A DNA stretch of 64,000 nt from Bacteroidia bacterium (GTDB lineage: Bacteria > Bacteroidota > Bacteroidia > J057 > JAIXKT01): the NCBI GenBank assembly GCA_026932145.1, contig JAIXKT010000008.1:1-64000 (forward strand). Direction: 5' to 3'. The translations under genes were made by a program, and so were the position numbers. Numbering within the stretch: position 1 is the first letter of the stretch; the number at the start of each line of letters is the position of its first letter. Shown here in pieces: positions 27,311 to 36,872 of this stretch. The notes beneath the pieces were generated by a model, which was not told where the DNA came from, made no database searches, and worked only from the letters and a program-made list of their open reading frames with translations.

Positions 27311-28576
27311 TTAATAAGACGTTTTTGGGGAAAGAATTTTCTGGCCAAACTGACATTCTAAGCACTTTTGGGATTGGCAATACTGTGTAATACATTCAAT
27401 CATTCCTTGGCTATGCAAAATACATCTTGGTTTAAACTCAAGATTTTTAAATTTAGCAGTATGTTGATTTTGCTCCGGCGGTATTTTTTCCAATAAATTC
27501 AAATAATAATCTATTTGATCCGGATTGAATTTTGAAAAATAGCTCCACTGAATAGGTAAAAAGGCATTTATTATTAATCTGTTATACACTTCATCAGAAA
27601 TAGAAACGTTATGTAGCTTTGTTTCTTTTTCAAAAATATAATGTGTTTTCCAATAATGATGAATGTGTTGATTTAAGAATTGCTTGTCTATATTCGGAAT
27701 AATGGGGTTTGTTAGCTGCCAATATGGTTCAAATTGGATTATTGCTGCCAATTGTGCTATACGGATAGTAGGAAAAGCAATTGGTCGTATTCTAAAAAAA
27801 TAACATTGAGTATTTAGCTGTGTTAATTGGTGCTTTTGTTGTAAGTAGTGCCATTCTTGCAGTAGTATTTTTGGGTAATCTTCGGTTGTTTTTTCGGGAA
27901 TTAGGCGAGCTACTCCAAACAGTAATGCGTGTAATTGAATTATTTGGTGCCGGTACTGACGAATGATAGAAAAAGGTATGTGTTGAGCCATTTCTCCAAA
28001 AGCCTGCCGGTTGATTGGGCCAGCTATTGCTTCGGCGGTAGCCCTCCAAAGTAAATCTAAGTAGTCTATATCGCTGGGCTTTTGTTGCAACCAAAGGTCT
28101 TTCTTTCGCTCAAATCTTTCCACACCCAAGCGAGTAAACCACTGATAGGATAGCAAAGGAGGAATTTCTGAGTGAAAGTTTGAACAAGGAATAGAATTTT
28201 CTGTCTTTAAAAATTGTTGATACTTCTCCAAAATAGCCTCTGGTAGTGAAACAACTAATTCCGTAATCTCCGTTCCGTCTTTTCTGCAAGGAATCTGGGT
28301 AGATTTTTTTAAAACAACGTGAAGTATTACGGAATTATAGATACTATCTTTATGGTGGCTGTGCAAGTACCAACTTTGGCCATCTATATGACACTCAACG
28401 GAACCCACCCACTGGATTCCGTCAATTTCTAAGCGCGCATACAAGAAATCCGGCCCTTGATTAGCGTTTTGTCTTCCGGGCGAAAGTACTAATAACTTAC
28501 GCCCGTCTGATAATGTAAATACTTGATTATGGAATAGTTGTAATCTCCAAACAAACTGAAGCAGGGCTTCCTGCAT
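27311..28576 (-). CDS. DUF2851 family protein
   Basis: The 421-residue protein matches the Bacteroidota DUF2851 pattern. The N-terminus is 'EALLQFVWRLQLFHNQVF', followed by a 'GPDFLYARLEIDGIQWVGSVECHIDGQSWYLHSH' region near residues 41-74 and a C-terminal Cys pattern ('CITQYCQSQKCLECQFG') that looks like a metal-binding or DNA-repair type cluster. The early 'NxGPDF...GxVExH' arrangement has been likened to restriction-nuclease folds, but the function is unproven. It follows gcvH by two bases on the same strand. Confidence 0.85.
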   Translation of the reverse strand: MQEALLQFVWRLQLFHNQVFTLSDGRKLLVLSPGRQNANQGPDFLYARLEIDGIQWVGSVECHIDGQSWYLHSHHKDSIYNSVILHVVLKKSTQIPCRKDGTEITELVVSLPEAILEKYQQFLKTENSIPCSNFHSEIPPLLSYQWFTRLGVERFERKKDLWLQQKPSDIDYLDLLWRATAEAIAGPINRQAFGEMAQHIPFSIIRQYRHQIIQLHALLFGVARLIPEKTTEDYPKILLQEWHYLQQKHQLTQLNTQCYFFRIRPIAFPTIRIAQLAAIIQFEPYWQLTNPIIPNIDKQFLNQHIHHYWKTHYIFEKETKLHNVSISDEVYNRLIINAFLPIQWSYFSKFNPDQIDYYLNLLEKIPPEQNQHTAKFKNLEFKPRCILHSQGMIECITQYCQSQKCLECQFGQKILSPKTSY

Positions 28577-28578
28577 TC

Positions 28579-28959
28579 TTATACTCCTACGTGCGACCTA
28601 TATGCAGTCGCATCTAAGAGAGCATCTAACTCGGTAGGATTTGTAACTCGGATTTTAACAACCCAACCACCTCCATAAGGGTCTTGGTTGATTGTGTCTG
28701 GTGCCTTTTCTAATAATGCGTTTACTTCAACAATTTCTCCAGAAATCGGTAAAAATAAATCCGAAACAGTTTTTACAGCTTCTATTGTTCCAAAAACCTC
28801 TTGTTGAGCGAGTGTTTTATGTAAAGATGGAACATCTACATAAACAATATCACCAAGTTCTCGCTGGGCAAAGTCTGTGATACCTACCTCTGCATACTCA
28901 CCGGATAAGCGTATCCATTCATGGTCAGGGGTGTATTTTAGATTATCTGGAATATTCAT
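28579..28959 (-). CDS. gcvH: Glycine cleavage system H protein
   Basis: The 126-residue lipoyl-domain carrier shuttles the aminomethyl group in glycine cleavage. It shows '[10 protein letters not shown]' (residues 8-17), '[20 protein letters not shown]' and the lipoyl-Lys loop '[15 protein letters not shown]' near residues 56-70, followed by '[14 protein letters not shown]'. It is complete and of normal length. The P and T proteins are not in the window. DUF2851 follows two bases downstream. Confidence 0.97.
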   Translation of the reverse strand: MNIPDNLKYTPDHEWIRLSGEYAEVGITDFAQRELGDIVYVDVPSLHKTLAQQEVFGTIEAVKTVSDLFLPISGEIVEVNALLEKAPDTINQDPYGGGWVVKIRVTNPTELDALLDATAYRSHVGV

Positions 28960-28998
28960 AAGATTAATTTCTGCGCAAAAATAAGTTTTTCTAAAATA

Positions 28999-29035
28999 GA
29001 AAACTGCCCTTCTTTGAAAAAGAGGGCAGTTTTTC
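28999..29035. terminator. Symmetric terminator hairpin between the TPR gene and gcvH
   Basis: aaactgccct (29001-29010) pairs exactly with 29023-29032, with an A run before and T run after, so it works in both directions. In use it should end the minus-strand TPR gene, whose stop is at 29054. Confidence 0.8.
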
Positions 29036-29053
29036 GTTACAAAATTTGGTTAT

Positions 29054-30376
29054 TTATTTTGTTGATATTTTGGATAGTTCGTTATTAGCGGCAGCTTTAT
29101 AGGGGCCAAACATAGCATCTTTGAAAGCTTTTTTAGCTTTTTCAATATCTCCTCCTTTTTTGGCAGCTAAGCCAAGTAAGAAATAATATTGTGCTTTTTT
29201 GTTGGGATCTGCCGGAGCCATCGTTAAAGCTCTTTCAGCAGAAGCTACTGCTTGTGCGTATTGGCCGACTTTGTATTCTGCAACTCCTTTTTGGAAAATT
29301 ACGCCTAATGTATTAGGAGCTTTTTCTAAAATTTTATTTGCTGTTGCGATAGCACCTGCGTAATCACCGGCACCAGATTGAATTTTAATCATCAAATTGT
29401 ATAGGGCAGCTTTTTTGGCGGCATCGGTTTCACTATCTACAGCCTTATTTAGATTCGTAATAGCCTCTTGAGAACGCCCTTTTTTAAAGTTAATAATTCC
29501 CATCAATTTATAACCTCCTGAGAATGTAGGAGTTAGCTCAACGGCTTTGCGTAGATTGTTCAATGCTTCTTCATCTTCTCCGCACTTGTAGTAACCTACA
29601 GCCAACTTATAGTAGTAGCTGTGTGAAGACTTGCTTTGGTCAGACTTGATTTTTTTGTAGTATGGTGAGTTTGTAGGTACATTTTTCCAAGCCTTATCTG
29701 CTTCGGCAGCATTTCCCATTTTGCTATAAGCAAGTCCTAAACCATACCAATACTTTGCGGAAGTAGTCGGTGGTAAATCTTTGGAAAGATCAACTGCTCT
29801 TTGATAGGAGTCTTTTGCTTGCGCCCACTGATTTGATGCGCCGTAAACATCTCCTTCCATAGCTGGAATTCTTGGATCTTGGGGAGATAAACTTTTTACT
29901 TGATCTACATGGGTACGTGCTTCGCTGGCGCGGTCTTGTTTCAATAAAATTGAAACTACCGTTTGCTTGTAAATAACCTTACGATTTACGTCGGTTTCAT
30001 ATTTGAAAGCTAAGTTAAAATACTGAACAGCTTTGTCGTATTCTTTCTTTTTAACATAAATCTTAGCGATAGACACATAGGCAGGTGAGAAATCCTCTTT
30101 ATACTTTGTTGCATCCGAGAAAGCCGCAACGGCTGCATTAGGGTCAGTTTTAGCCAAACACTTACCTTTTGCATAGTAATATTTGTAGTTTGATGGTTCC
30201 ATTTTAATGGCCTCATCATACTTTGCTATAGCACCGGCGCAATTCTTTTGCTTTCGCATTTGCTCACCAGCTCTGAACGATACCGATCCCGGCCCTTGTG
30301 CCCAGATAGCCGCCGGGAGCCACAAAAACGCTAATAAAATTGGAAATCGGAAAATTAGCTTAGTACACATAATCAT
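29054..30376 (-). CDS. Exported tetratricopeptide-repeat protein
   Basis: The 440 residues comprise a signal peptide ('FPILLAFLWLPAAIWAQ', cleavage near residue 26) and then about ten TPR units across residues 32-435, such as 'CAGAIAKYDEAIKMEPSNYKYYYAKGKCL', 'EYDKAVQYFNLAFKYE' and 'DIEKAKKAFKDAMFGPYKAAANNELSK'. TPR solenoids scaffold protein complexes. In this phylum exported ones are common in gliding/secretion and polysaccharide-uptake machinery, but nothing here fixes the partner. Confidence 0.88.
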   Translation of the reverse strand: MIMCTKLIFRFPILLAFLWLPAAIWAQGPGSVSFRAGEQMRKQKNCAGAIAKYDEAIKMEPSNYKYYYAKGKCLAKTDPNAAVAAFSDATKYKEDFSPAYVSIAKIYVKKKEYDKAVQYFNLAFKYETDVNRKVIYKQTVVSILLKQDRASEARTHVDQVKSLSPQDPRIPAMEGDVYGASNQWAQAKDSYQRAVDLSKDLPPTTSAKYWYGLGLAYSKMGNAAEADKAWKNVPTNSPYYKKIKSDQSKSSHSYYYKLAVGYYKCGEDEEALNNLRKAVELTPTFSGGYKLMGIINFKKGRSQEAITNLNKAVDSETDAAKKAALYNLMIKIQSGAGDYAGAIATANKILEKAPNTLGVIFQKGVAEYKVGQYAQAVASAERALTMAPADPNKKAQYYFLLGLAAKKGGDIEKAKKAFKDAMFGPYKAAANNELSKISTK

Positions 30377-30654
30377 TAATAGAAAAATTAGTTGAGAATT
30401 TTTGATTCAATATTTTTCGGGGTCAAATTTCTGTATTTCTTCACGAATTAAAAAATAAAAAATTGCAAATTGTTGTTTTTTTTTTGCCAACGGAGTATTT
30501 AAACTGTATTTCGTGATAAAACATAATTTGGGGATGTTTTCTTAGGTTTATACGAATATTTATCTACTTAGTTTCGGCTGTGAAATTAACTATTTTATGA
30601 ACTTTGTAAAGTTTTTATATTTTTTTTTTAACGCATCGATACTTCTGTTTATCA

Positions 30655-31938
30655 ATGAATTATATTGAAGAACTTTCTAATAGAGAATTAATCCATAGTA
30701 AAACACCAGATTTAGAGGCTCTTTTTAGCCAAAAGCAAGTTATTGCATACGCAGGATTTGATCCTACATCGGATTCTATCCACATTGGAAACCTTGCTAC
30801 ACTCATGCTTTTGGTGCGTTTGCAGCGGCACGGGCATAAGCCTATTGTGCTGATAGGGGGCGCAACCGGCATGATTGGCGACCCCTCCGGAAAATCCCAT
30901 GAACGTAATTTATTGAGCGAGGAAATACTTACACATAATGTAGATTCTATTACTAAACAGTTACGTAAATTCCTTGATTTTGAGCACCCAACAGCTTCAG
31001 CAGAAATAGTGAATAACTATGACTGGATGAAGCAATTTTCCTTCCTTAATTTCCTGCGGGATGTGGGTAAACAACTTACTGTAAATTATATGTTAGCCAA
31101 AGATTCTGTCCAAAAACGCCTTGAAACCGGTTTGTCTTTTACTGAATTTAGCTATCAGCTAATTCAAGCCTATGATTTTTATTATCTATATAAGCATAAA
31201 AATTGTGTGCTACAAGTTGGTGGGTCTGACCAGTGGGGAAATATTACTGCCGGCACGGAGCTAATCCGTAGAATGCTTGGCCAGTCCGGGCATGGGCTAA
31301 CCTGCCCGCTGTTGGTTAAATCTGACGGCAGTAAGTTTGGCAAATCTGAATCCGGTAATATCTGGATTTCTCCAGAACGTACCAGCCCCTATAAGTTTTA
31401 TCAATATTTTCTGAATACTGCTGATGATGATTTGCAGCGTATTTTTATGGTATTTTCGTTAAAGTCTATTGAAGAAATCAACGAAATTCTTGCTGAACAC
31501 CCCAAAAATCCAGAAAAGCGAATTGCTCAAAAAGCGATTGCAGAAGAACTTACAAGCTGGATACATAGTCCGGAGGTTTGCAAGCAGGTTATAGCTGCAA
31601 GCCTTGCCTTGTTTTCCGAAGATTTAAATAGCTTGCAAAATATCAGTCCATCTTTATTTGAAGATGTTTTCGAAGGTGTTCCCAGAAGTAATATTTCTAT
31701 GGAGCAGTTTGAATCATGGACAATCTTAGACATTATTCATCAATGCCAAATTGTGCCTTCTAAAACCGAAGGACGTAAGGCTTTGCAAGCCGGCAGTATC
31801 CGCGTAAATAAAGAAAAGTTAACAGACGCTAACTGTTTGATAAAACAGTATAATCTGATTCACAATAAGTTTCTAATTATCCAAAAAGGTAAAAAGAATT
31901 ATTACCTCATTGAAATCGGTTTAAATAGCTGTTCTTAG
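30655..31938 (+). CDS. tyrS: Tyrosyl-tRNA synthetase
   Basis: This class I synthetase charges tRNA-Tyr. The 427 residues include the HIGH-like 'SIHIGN' (about residues 42-47), the tyrosine pocket 'QVGGSDQWGNI' near residue 190, the KMSKS-like 'KFGKS' near 227-231, and a C-terminal S4 RNA-binding domain ('KTEGRKALQAGSIRVNKEKL'). ATG at 30655 gives a normal N-terminus. The 278-base gap upstream contains T-rich tracts and a near-consensus GAACTTTG at 30599-30606, but no certain promoter and no T-box. Confidence 0.97.
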   Translation: MNYIEELSNRELIHSKTPDLEALFSQKQVIAYAGFDPTSDSIHIGNLATLMLLVRLQRHGHKPIVLIGGATGMIGDPSGKSHERNLLSEEILTHNVDSITKQLRKFLDFEHPTASAEIVNNYDWMKQFSFLNFLRDVGKQLTVNYMLAKDSVQKRLETGLSFTEFSYQLIQAYDFYYLYKHKNCVLQVGGSDQWGNITAGTELIRRMLGQSGHGLTCPLLVKSDGSKFGKSESGNIWISPERTSPYKFYQYFLNTADDDLQRIFMVFSLKSIEEINEILAEHPKNPEKRIAQKAIAEELTSWIHSPEVCKQVIAASLALFSEDLNSLQNISPSLFEDVFEGVPRSNISMEQFESWTILDIIHQCQIVPSKTEGRKALQAGSIRVNKEKLTDANCLIKQYNLIHNKFLIIQKGKKNYYLIEIGLNSCS

Positions 31939-33042
31939 TTATTTAATCAATAGTCCGGTAAGCGGTGCGTGGTCAGATAGAGGCATTGTGCTCATGCCTC
32001 CGGTTTTTTCGTCTTGATGCACCATCCCTGAGTTAGGCACCCAAGAAAGGTTTGAAAAAAGGTAATCCAATCTTCTATTCCAAAAACCGTGTCCGTTTAC
32101 GGTGTGAGAATAGTATTTTTCTTCGTTTAGGTTATATTGTTCTAATGGGATACATTCTGAGTAGCTTTTATAGATAGGTAGCAGCCAATCTCGTTCTTTG
32201 GTGTAGTCGTCTTCCAAAAAGTCTTTATCCTTACAAACGGAGTCATCAAACTTGCTGAGCTTTTTAGTTCCCGGAGGCAATGTATTGAAGTCGCCCCCAA
32301 AAACCACATTGTTTCCGGCTTTAACTAAACTATCAGCTACTTGCTGTAAGATTTTTAGCTGTACTAAACGGGTATTTTCTTTGGAATAAGCAGAGGTATG
32401 GGTGTCAATTAAGTAGATAGGTTTTGATGAGTTGGGTATATCTAACTTTGTTATCAACAAATTACGGCGTAAGTAGAAAAATCGGGTAACCGGATCTTGT
32501 TCTGTTAAAAGTGGTAATGCTATTCTGGTGGCCTCTTTCAGCGGCCATTTACTTAAAATAGCATTACCGGAGTTAACCTTTCCTAAGTTTTTAGTAGGAA
32601 TATAATTTACTTGCCATTGGCTTGCGTAAGTGCCATAATTTAAGGCTGTATTGTCTAATAGATACTGAACCATATCTGCTCCGGGAGTACGCCACGAGTC
32701 AATATCAGCCTCTTGTAAAAACAAAATATCCGGATTAACAGCCTCTATTTTTTTCGCTAAGGCAGCACAATTTGTGATAACCTCTTCTTCGGTCATGTGC
32801 ACACGGTCTCCATAGCAATCAAACCAAAAATCTATACGAGCTCCACCAAACTTTACATTCCAAGTCATCACCAACAAGGTATCCTTAGGAGAAGCCTCTT
32901 GAATCTGTTTAGCTTGGTAATACAGTGCAGGTTCAATCGGCTTAAATTGATATACCAACAAATTAGTTTGTGATATAAACAGCAATGCTATCAGTAAAGC
33001 GGATAAAAAAACCAGAGATACCTTGATGATTGTCTTACGCAT
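31939..33042 (-). CDS. Endonuclease/exonuclease/phosphatase (EEP) family protein
   Basis: The 367-residue EEP-fold protein has an N-terminal membrane anchor or signal (residues 6-27, 'VSLVFLSALLIALLFISQ'). The metal-site motifs are 'LVMTWNVKFGG' (Asn), 'DILFLQEADIDSW' (Glu), 'GGDFNTLPPG' (Asp/Asn) and 'LSDHAPLTGLLI' (Asp-His). Family members cleave phosphodiesters in DNA, RNA, phosphoinositides or sphingomyelin. An exported form could be a nuclease or a phospholipase, and no substrate can be named. It is tail-to-tail with tyrS with no gap. Confidence 0.85.
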   Translation of the reverse strand: MRKTIIKVSLVFLSALLIALLFISQTNLLVYQFKPIEPALYYQAKQIQEASPKDTLLVMTWNVKFGGARIDFWFDCYGDRVHMTEEEVITNCAALAKKIEAVNPDILFLQEADIDSWRTPGADMVQYLLDNTALNYGTYASQWQVNYIPTKNLGKVNSGNAILSKWPLKEATRIALPLLTEQDPVTRFFYLRRNLLITKLDIPNSSKPIYLIDTHTSAYSKENTRLVQLKILQQVADSLVKAGNNVVFGGDFNTLPPGTKKLSKFDDSVCKDKDFLEDDYTKERDWLLPIYKSYSECIPLEQYNLNEEKYYSHTVNGHGFWNRRLDYLFSNLSWVPNSGMVHQDEKTGGMSTMPLSDHAPLTGLLIK

Positions 33043-33112
33043 ATTTAAGATTTTTAACTCATTGATTTAAAGCTATTTTAATGATTTAACCTAACTTAAA
33101 AGCGGCAAGATA

Positions 33113-34138
33113 TTAGTGAATCTGGAATGTGCTACCGCTTACAAACAGCTCATCTAAATTTTTCAGGTTGCTTTTGGCTTGCATTTCTTTCATTTGGGTA
33201 TTAAAAGATTCATCAAAAACAGGTGCTTTCACATTTCTGATGATACCAAGTGCAACCGGAAATTCCGGCAACTTCATTTGGGTTAATAAATAATGTAAGG
33301 CTCCTGATTTAGCTTCTGCATCATGAATGAGGATGTCTTTTTCGGTAATTCCATTTTCACCAATCGTAACAACTTCAAGTTCTAAGCCATTTAGGCGGAT
33401 ACCTTTGTTTTTGTCTTTACCAAAAATCATTGGTTTTCCGTGCTCTAAAATAAGCTGGTTATTCAGTTTGTTTTCCTTACTTGTGATGTAGTCATGCGCT
33501 CCGTCATTGAAGATAACGCAGTTTTGTAGAATTTCAATCAGGGATAGGCCATTGTGTTTTTCAGCTTCAACCATAACTTGGGTCATTAGCTTCACATCTG
33601 TATCAGGAACTCTTGCAAAGAATTGGCTTTGCGCTCCTAATGCTAATTCTCCTATCTGAAATGGATTTTCTACAGTTCCATACGGAGACGACTTAGTAAC
33701 CGTTCCAAAGTTAGTGGTGGGTGAGAACTGGCCTTTTGTTAATCCATAGATTTCATTGTTGAATATGAGGTAGTTAAGGTTTAAGTTTCTGCGAATTGCG
33801 TGGATAAGGTGGTTTCCGCCGATGGCGAGCGAGTCCCCGTCCCCTGAAACCACCCAAACACTTAACTCAGGATTTGCTAACTTCACGCCCGTAGCTACGG
33901 CCACTGCCCTACCATGAATTGTATGAAAACCGTAGGTATCCATATAATATGGAAAACGAGATGAACAGCCTATTCCGGATATTATGGCAACGTCTTCTTT
34001 TTTTAGATTTAGTTCTGAAAATGCTTTTTGGACAGCATTCAAGATAGCATAATCCCCACAGCCCGGACACCACTTAACCTCTTGGCTACTTGCATAATCC
34101 TTAGGTTTATATAAACACTGTAATCCTTCTAAGTTCAT
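33113..34138 (-). CDS. korB: 2-oxoglutarate:ferredoxin oxidoreductase, beta subunit
   Basis: This TPP- and [4Fe-4S]-binding subunit oxidises 2-oxoglutarate (or a related 2-oxoacid) with CoA and reduces ferredoxin. The 341 residues show cluster ligands in 'WCPGCGDY' (residues 23-30), 'GIGCSSR' and 'QNCVIFNDGA', and the TPP/Mg motif 'SGDGDSLAIGGNHLIHAIRRN' near 97-117. It lies four bases after korA and closes the benzoyl-CoA operon. In Thauera the equivalent korAB supplies ferredoxin to benzoyl-CoA reductase, and the same role is inferred here. Confidence 0.93.
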   Translation of the reverse strand: MNLEGLQCLYKPKDYASSQEVKWCPGCGDYAILNAVQKAFSELNLKKEDVAIISGIGCSSRFPYYMDTYGFHTIHGRAVAVATGVKLANPELSVWVVSGDGDSLAIGGNHLIHAIRRNLNLNYLIFNNEIYGLTKGQFSPTTNFGTVTKSSPYGTVENPFQIGELALGAQSQFFARVPDTDVKLMTQVMVEAEKHNGLSLIEILQNCVIFNDGAHDYITSKENKLNNQLILEHGKPMIFGKDKNKGIRLNGLELEVVTIGENGITEKDILIHDAEAKSGALHYLLTQMKLPEFPVALGIIRNVKAPVFDESFNTQMKEMQAKSNLKNLDELFVSGSTFQIH

Positions 34139-34142
34139 GGTA

Positions 34143-35978
34143 TTATGAATTTTCTGCTAAAACTTTGTTGAAAGCAGCCTTTAATTCGGCTAATTTAAAT
34201 GGTAATCCTTCTATTTTATTATATTGTAGGTACTGAAACTGAGGTAGGGTAGCTCGCAAATAATTAGCAAACTGACCTGTGTTGAGTTCACAAACGATGA
34301 TTTTTTCAAATTTAGCAAATACTTCGCTTGTGTTTTTGGGCAGCGGATAAAGGTAGTTAAAGTGTGCAAATGCGATGTCTTTACCTTCTTGCTGGAGTTC
34401 GGTTACTGCTCCGAGTAAAATTCCGAATTGTCCACCCCAGCCTACAACCAATAACTTTGAGGCATTTTTACCTTTATATTTTTGATTGGGAATATCATTG
34501 GCAACGCGGTTTACTTTTTCTTTGCGGATTAAGACCATTTTTTCATGGTTTTCCGGGTCGTGGGATACACTGCTGGAAAGAGCATCTTTTTCTAAGCCCC
34601 CAATGCGGTGCTGTAAATTAGGTGTGCCGGGAGATACCCAACTTCGGGCTAATGTTTCTGGATTTCGGTTATAAGGTTTCCAGTTGGGGTCTGCATCGGT
34701 AAGAAAATTAGGATTAATTTCCGGCATATCTGTTGTCTGCTTAATTTTCCAGGGTTCAGAACCATTTGCTAAGTAGCTTTCTGAGAGCAGTATAACCGGT
34801 GTCATGTGTTCAACAGCTATTCGGGTGGCTTCATAAGCCCAATCAAAGCAGTCAGAAGGTGTACTTGCTGCCAAAACGACTACCGGTGATTCTCCGTTTC
34901 TTCCCCAGATAGCTTGCATGAGGTCGCTTTGTTCTGTTTTGGTGGGCAATCCGGTAGAAGGTCCTCCGCGTTGCACATTAACGATAACGATTGGTAGTTC
35001 TGCCATTACTGCTAAGCCGATAGCTTCCGTTTTTAAGGCCATACCCGGCCCGGATGTGGTTGTAATGGCTACATTTCCGGCATAAGCTGCTCCAATAGCG
35101 GAGCATATTCCGGCAATTTCATCTTCTGCCTGAAAAACTTTAACACCAGCCCACTTGTGTTTAACCAGCTCCTGCATAATGTCAGATGCCGGCGTTATGG
35201 GATACGAACCTAAAAATAACGGCTTCCCAATCCGTTGGGCTGCAGTCATAAAACCCCACGCAAGTGATTGATTTCCAGTGATGTTCCGATAAATTCCAGG
35301 CTGCCTTTTAGCTGTCAAAACAGCATAAGAAGGCTTGATAGCCTCAATCGTTAAACCGTAGTGAAAGCCGGCTTTTAATGCCCGAATATTTGCCTCCCCA
35401 AGAGTCGGATTACTCTTGAACCGTTTGTTGATAAACTCTATGGTCTGGTCTAAGGGTTCATCGAAAAGCCAAAAGACAACCCCAAGTGTAAACATATTTT
35501 TACATCTATCGGCAGTCTTTGTATCCAATTTTAGATCGGCTACGGCAGTTTTGGTAAGAGAGGTAATCGGAATTTCAATGACTTTGTAGTTTGCTAAAAG
35601 CTCTGTTTCAAGCGGGTTATTTTCAAAGCCGGCTTTTTCTAAGTCTCTTTTTCCAAAGGAATCTCGGTCAATGAGGATAGTGCAGGCGGGTCTTAGTTGT
35701 TTTAGATTAGCTTTTAAAGCAGCAGGGTTCATGGCTATCAAAACATCGGGAGAATCTCCCGGCCCATACACTCCAGAAGCACCAAAGTTAATCTGATACC
35801 CGGAAACCCCTGCAACTGTGCCCTGTGGGGCACGTATCTCTGACGGAAAATCAGGAAAAGTGGCTAACTGGCTACCCATAATCGCCGTAGTGTCCGTAAA
35901 TAATGAGCCAACCAATTGCATCCCGTCCCCAGAATCCCCCGCAAATTTTATAATAGCATTTTGTAATTCAGTTCTCAT
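34143..35978 (-). CDS. korA: 2-oxoglutarate:ferredoxin oxidoreductase, fused gamma-alpha subunit
   Basis: The 611-residue fusion has an N-terminal gamma domain ('FAGDSGDGMQLVGSLFTD', residues 13-30, to about 195) and an alpha (pyrimidine-binding) domain from about 225 ('GNQSLAWGFMTAAQRIGKPLFLGSYPITPASDIMQEL'), plus a C-terminal transketolase-like domain. The alpha motif 'YPITPAS' is standard for 2-oxoacid:ferredoxin enzymes. With korB it makes CO2, acyl-CoA and reduced ferredoxin. It begins 101 bases after dch, a gap that contains a hairpin (35992-36030). Confidence 0.93.
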   Translation of the reverse strand: MRTELQNAIIKFAGDSGDGMQLVGSLFTDTTAIMGSQLATFPDFPSEIRAPQGTVAGVSGYQINFGASGVYGPGDSPDVLIAMNPAALKANLKQLRPACTILIDRDSFGKRDLEKAGFENNPLETELLANYKVIEIPITSLTKTAVADLKLDTKTADRCKNMFTLGVVFWLFDEPLDQTIEFINKRFKSNPTLGEANIRALKAGFHYGLTIEAIKPSYAVLTAKRQPGIYRNITGNQSLAWGFMTAAQRIGKPLFLGSYPITPASDIMQELVKHKWAGVKVFQAEDEIAGICSAIGAAYAGNVAITTTSGPGMALKTEAIGLAVMAELPIVIVNVQRGGPSTGLPTKTEQSDLMQAIWGRNGESPVVVLAASTPSDCFDWAYEATRIAVEHMTPVILLSESYLANGSEPWKIKQTTDMPEINPNFLTDADPNWKPYNRNPETLARSWVSPGTPNLQHRIGGLEKDALSSSVSHDPENHEKMVLIRKEKVNRVANDIPNQKYKGKNASKLLVVGWGGQFGILLGAVTELQQEGKDIAFAHFNYLYPLPKNTSEVFAKFEKIIVCELNTGQFANYLRATLPQFQYLQYNKIEGLPFKLAELKAAFNKVLAENS

Positions 35979-35991
35979 TTCTTAATTTAAG

Positions 35992-36030
35992 AATAACTCT
36001 ATTAAACAAATAGTTTATTCCAGAGTTATT
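35992..36030 (-). terminator. Possible weak hairpin between dch and korA
   Basis: aataactct (35992-36000) pairs exactly with agagttatt (36022-36030) around a 21-base loop. On the minus strand it is followed only by 'cttaaatt', a poor T run. It may modulate read-through into korAB more than end transcription. Confidence 0.35.
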
Positions 36031-36079
36031 TTTGAAACATATTTTTTAGTTAGATAGTTCTATTCGTTTTTCTTGATTT

Positions 36080-36853
36080 CTAATTGTTTGACCAATTTGG
36101 TTTTCTTTTTTCTAAAAATGCCTGAATCCCTTCATTAGCATCTTTGGTTTCCATAAGTTTTTGAGTATAAGTTTGTTCTAAATAATTCAAAAAATTACTT
36201 ATGATATGGCTGAATTTAACTCTGGCTGCGCCGTTGGCAAAACGCAAAGAGGAGGCACTTTTGGGAAGGATGTATTTTTCTATCCAGCCGTCCACTTCGG
36301 CATCGAGGATATTTTTATCTTCATAGACAGCATTTAGAAGGCCTATTTTCAGGGCTTCTTCGGCATCAATGGTTTTTCCGGTGAGCAAAATATCTTCGGC
36401 GCGAGCTAAGCCAATTTTTTCGGGCAAAATAATGGATGCAGGAGGCGGAAAAACCCCCAAAATAATTTCGGGCTGGCCAAACTTAGCTGTCTTATCTGCA
36501 AAAATAAAATTACAAACAAGTGCTAACTCCATACCTCCCCCCAAACACTGGCCGGATACTTTTGCCAATGTGGGTATTTGCATCTCTATAATTTCTATAA
36601 ATATTTGGTGAAACGTTTTGAGCATCTTCCCGGCTAACTGGTAGGTGTGCTCTTCAACACTTGCTCCAAATGAAAAATGTTTTCCCTGCCCTTGAAATGT
36701 GATGAGTTTTAGATTGTGATTCGTTTTAAATAGCTGAAAGCAAGCCAAAATATCTTGCATCATGGTGTTATCTAAAACATTTCCTTTTCCGTCATCTAAC
36801 AAAATATTGGCTACTGCCTCGTTATGCGAGTACGAGAGTTTTATTTTTTTCAT
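36080..36853 (-). CDS. dch: Cyclohexa-1,5-diene-1-carbonyl-CoA hydratase
   Basis: This crotonase-family enzyme adds water to the dienoyl-CoA made by benzoyl-CoA reductase, giving 6-hydroxycyclohex-1-ene-1-carbonyl-CoA. The diagnostic 'GKHFSFGASVEEH' and 'VSGQCLGGGMELALVCNF' stretches resemble the Thauera enzyme. Both catalytic Glu positions are present ('GGMELAL' and 'QPEIILGVFPP'). ATG at 36853 gives 'MKKIKLSYSHNEAVANI', a typical start; an upstream start at 36889 would add 12 residues inside the terminator region. It lies after a strong hairpin that follows oah. Confidence 0.9.
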   Translation of the reverse strand: MKKIKLSYSHNEAVANILLDDGKGNVLDNTMMQDILACFQLFKTNHNLKLITFQGQGKHFSFGASVEEHTYQLAGKMLKTFHQIFIEIIEMQIPTLAKVSGQCLGGGMELALVCNFIFADKTAKFGQPEIILGVFPPPASIILPEKIGLARAEDILLTGKTIDAEEALKIGLLNAVYEDKNILDAEVDGWIEKYILPKSASSLRFANGAARVKFSHIISNFLNYLEQTYTQKLMETKDANEGIQAFLEKRKPNWSNN

Positions 36854-36872
36854 ACAAAAATTAGTATCTTGT

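Noticed and set aside
30377-30654. T-box riboswitch upstream of tyrS
   Set aside because: No T-box sequence (TGGNACCGCG-like) or specifier stem was visible, and T-boxes are not expected in this phylum.
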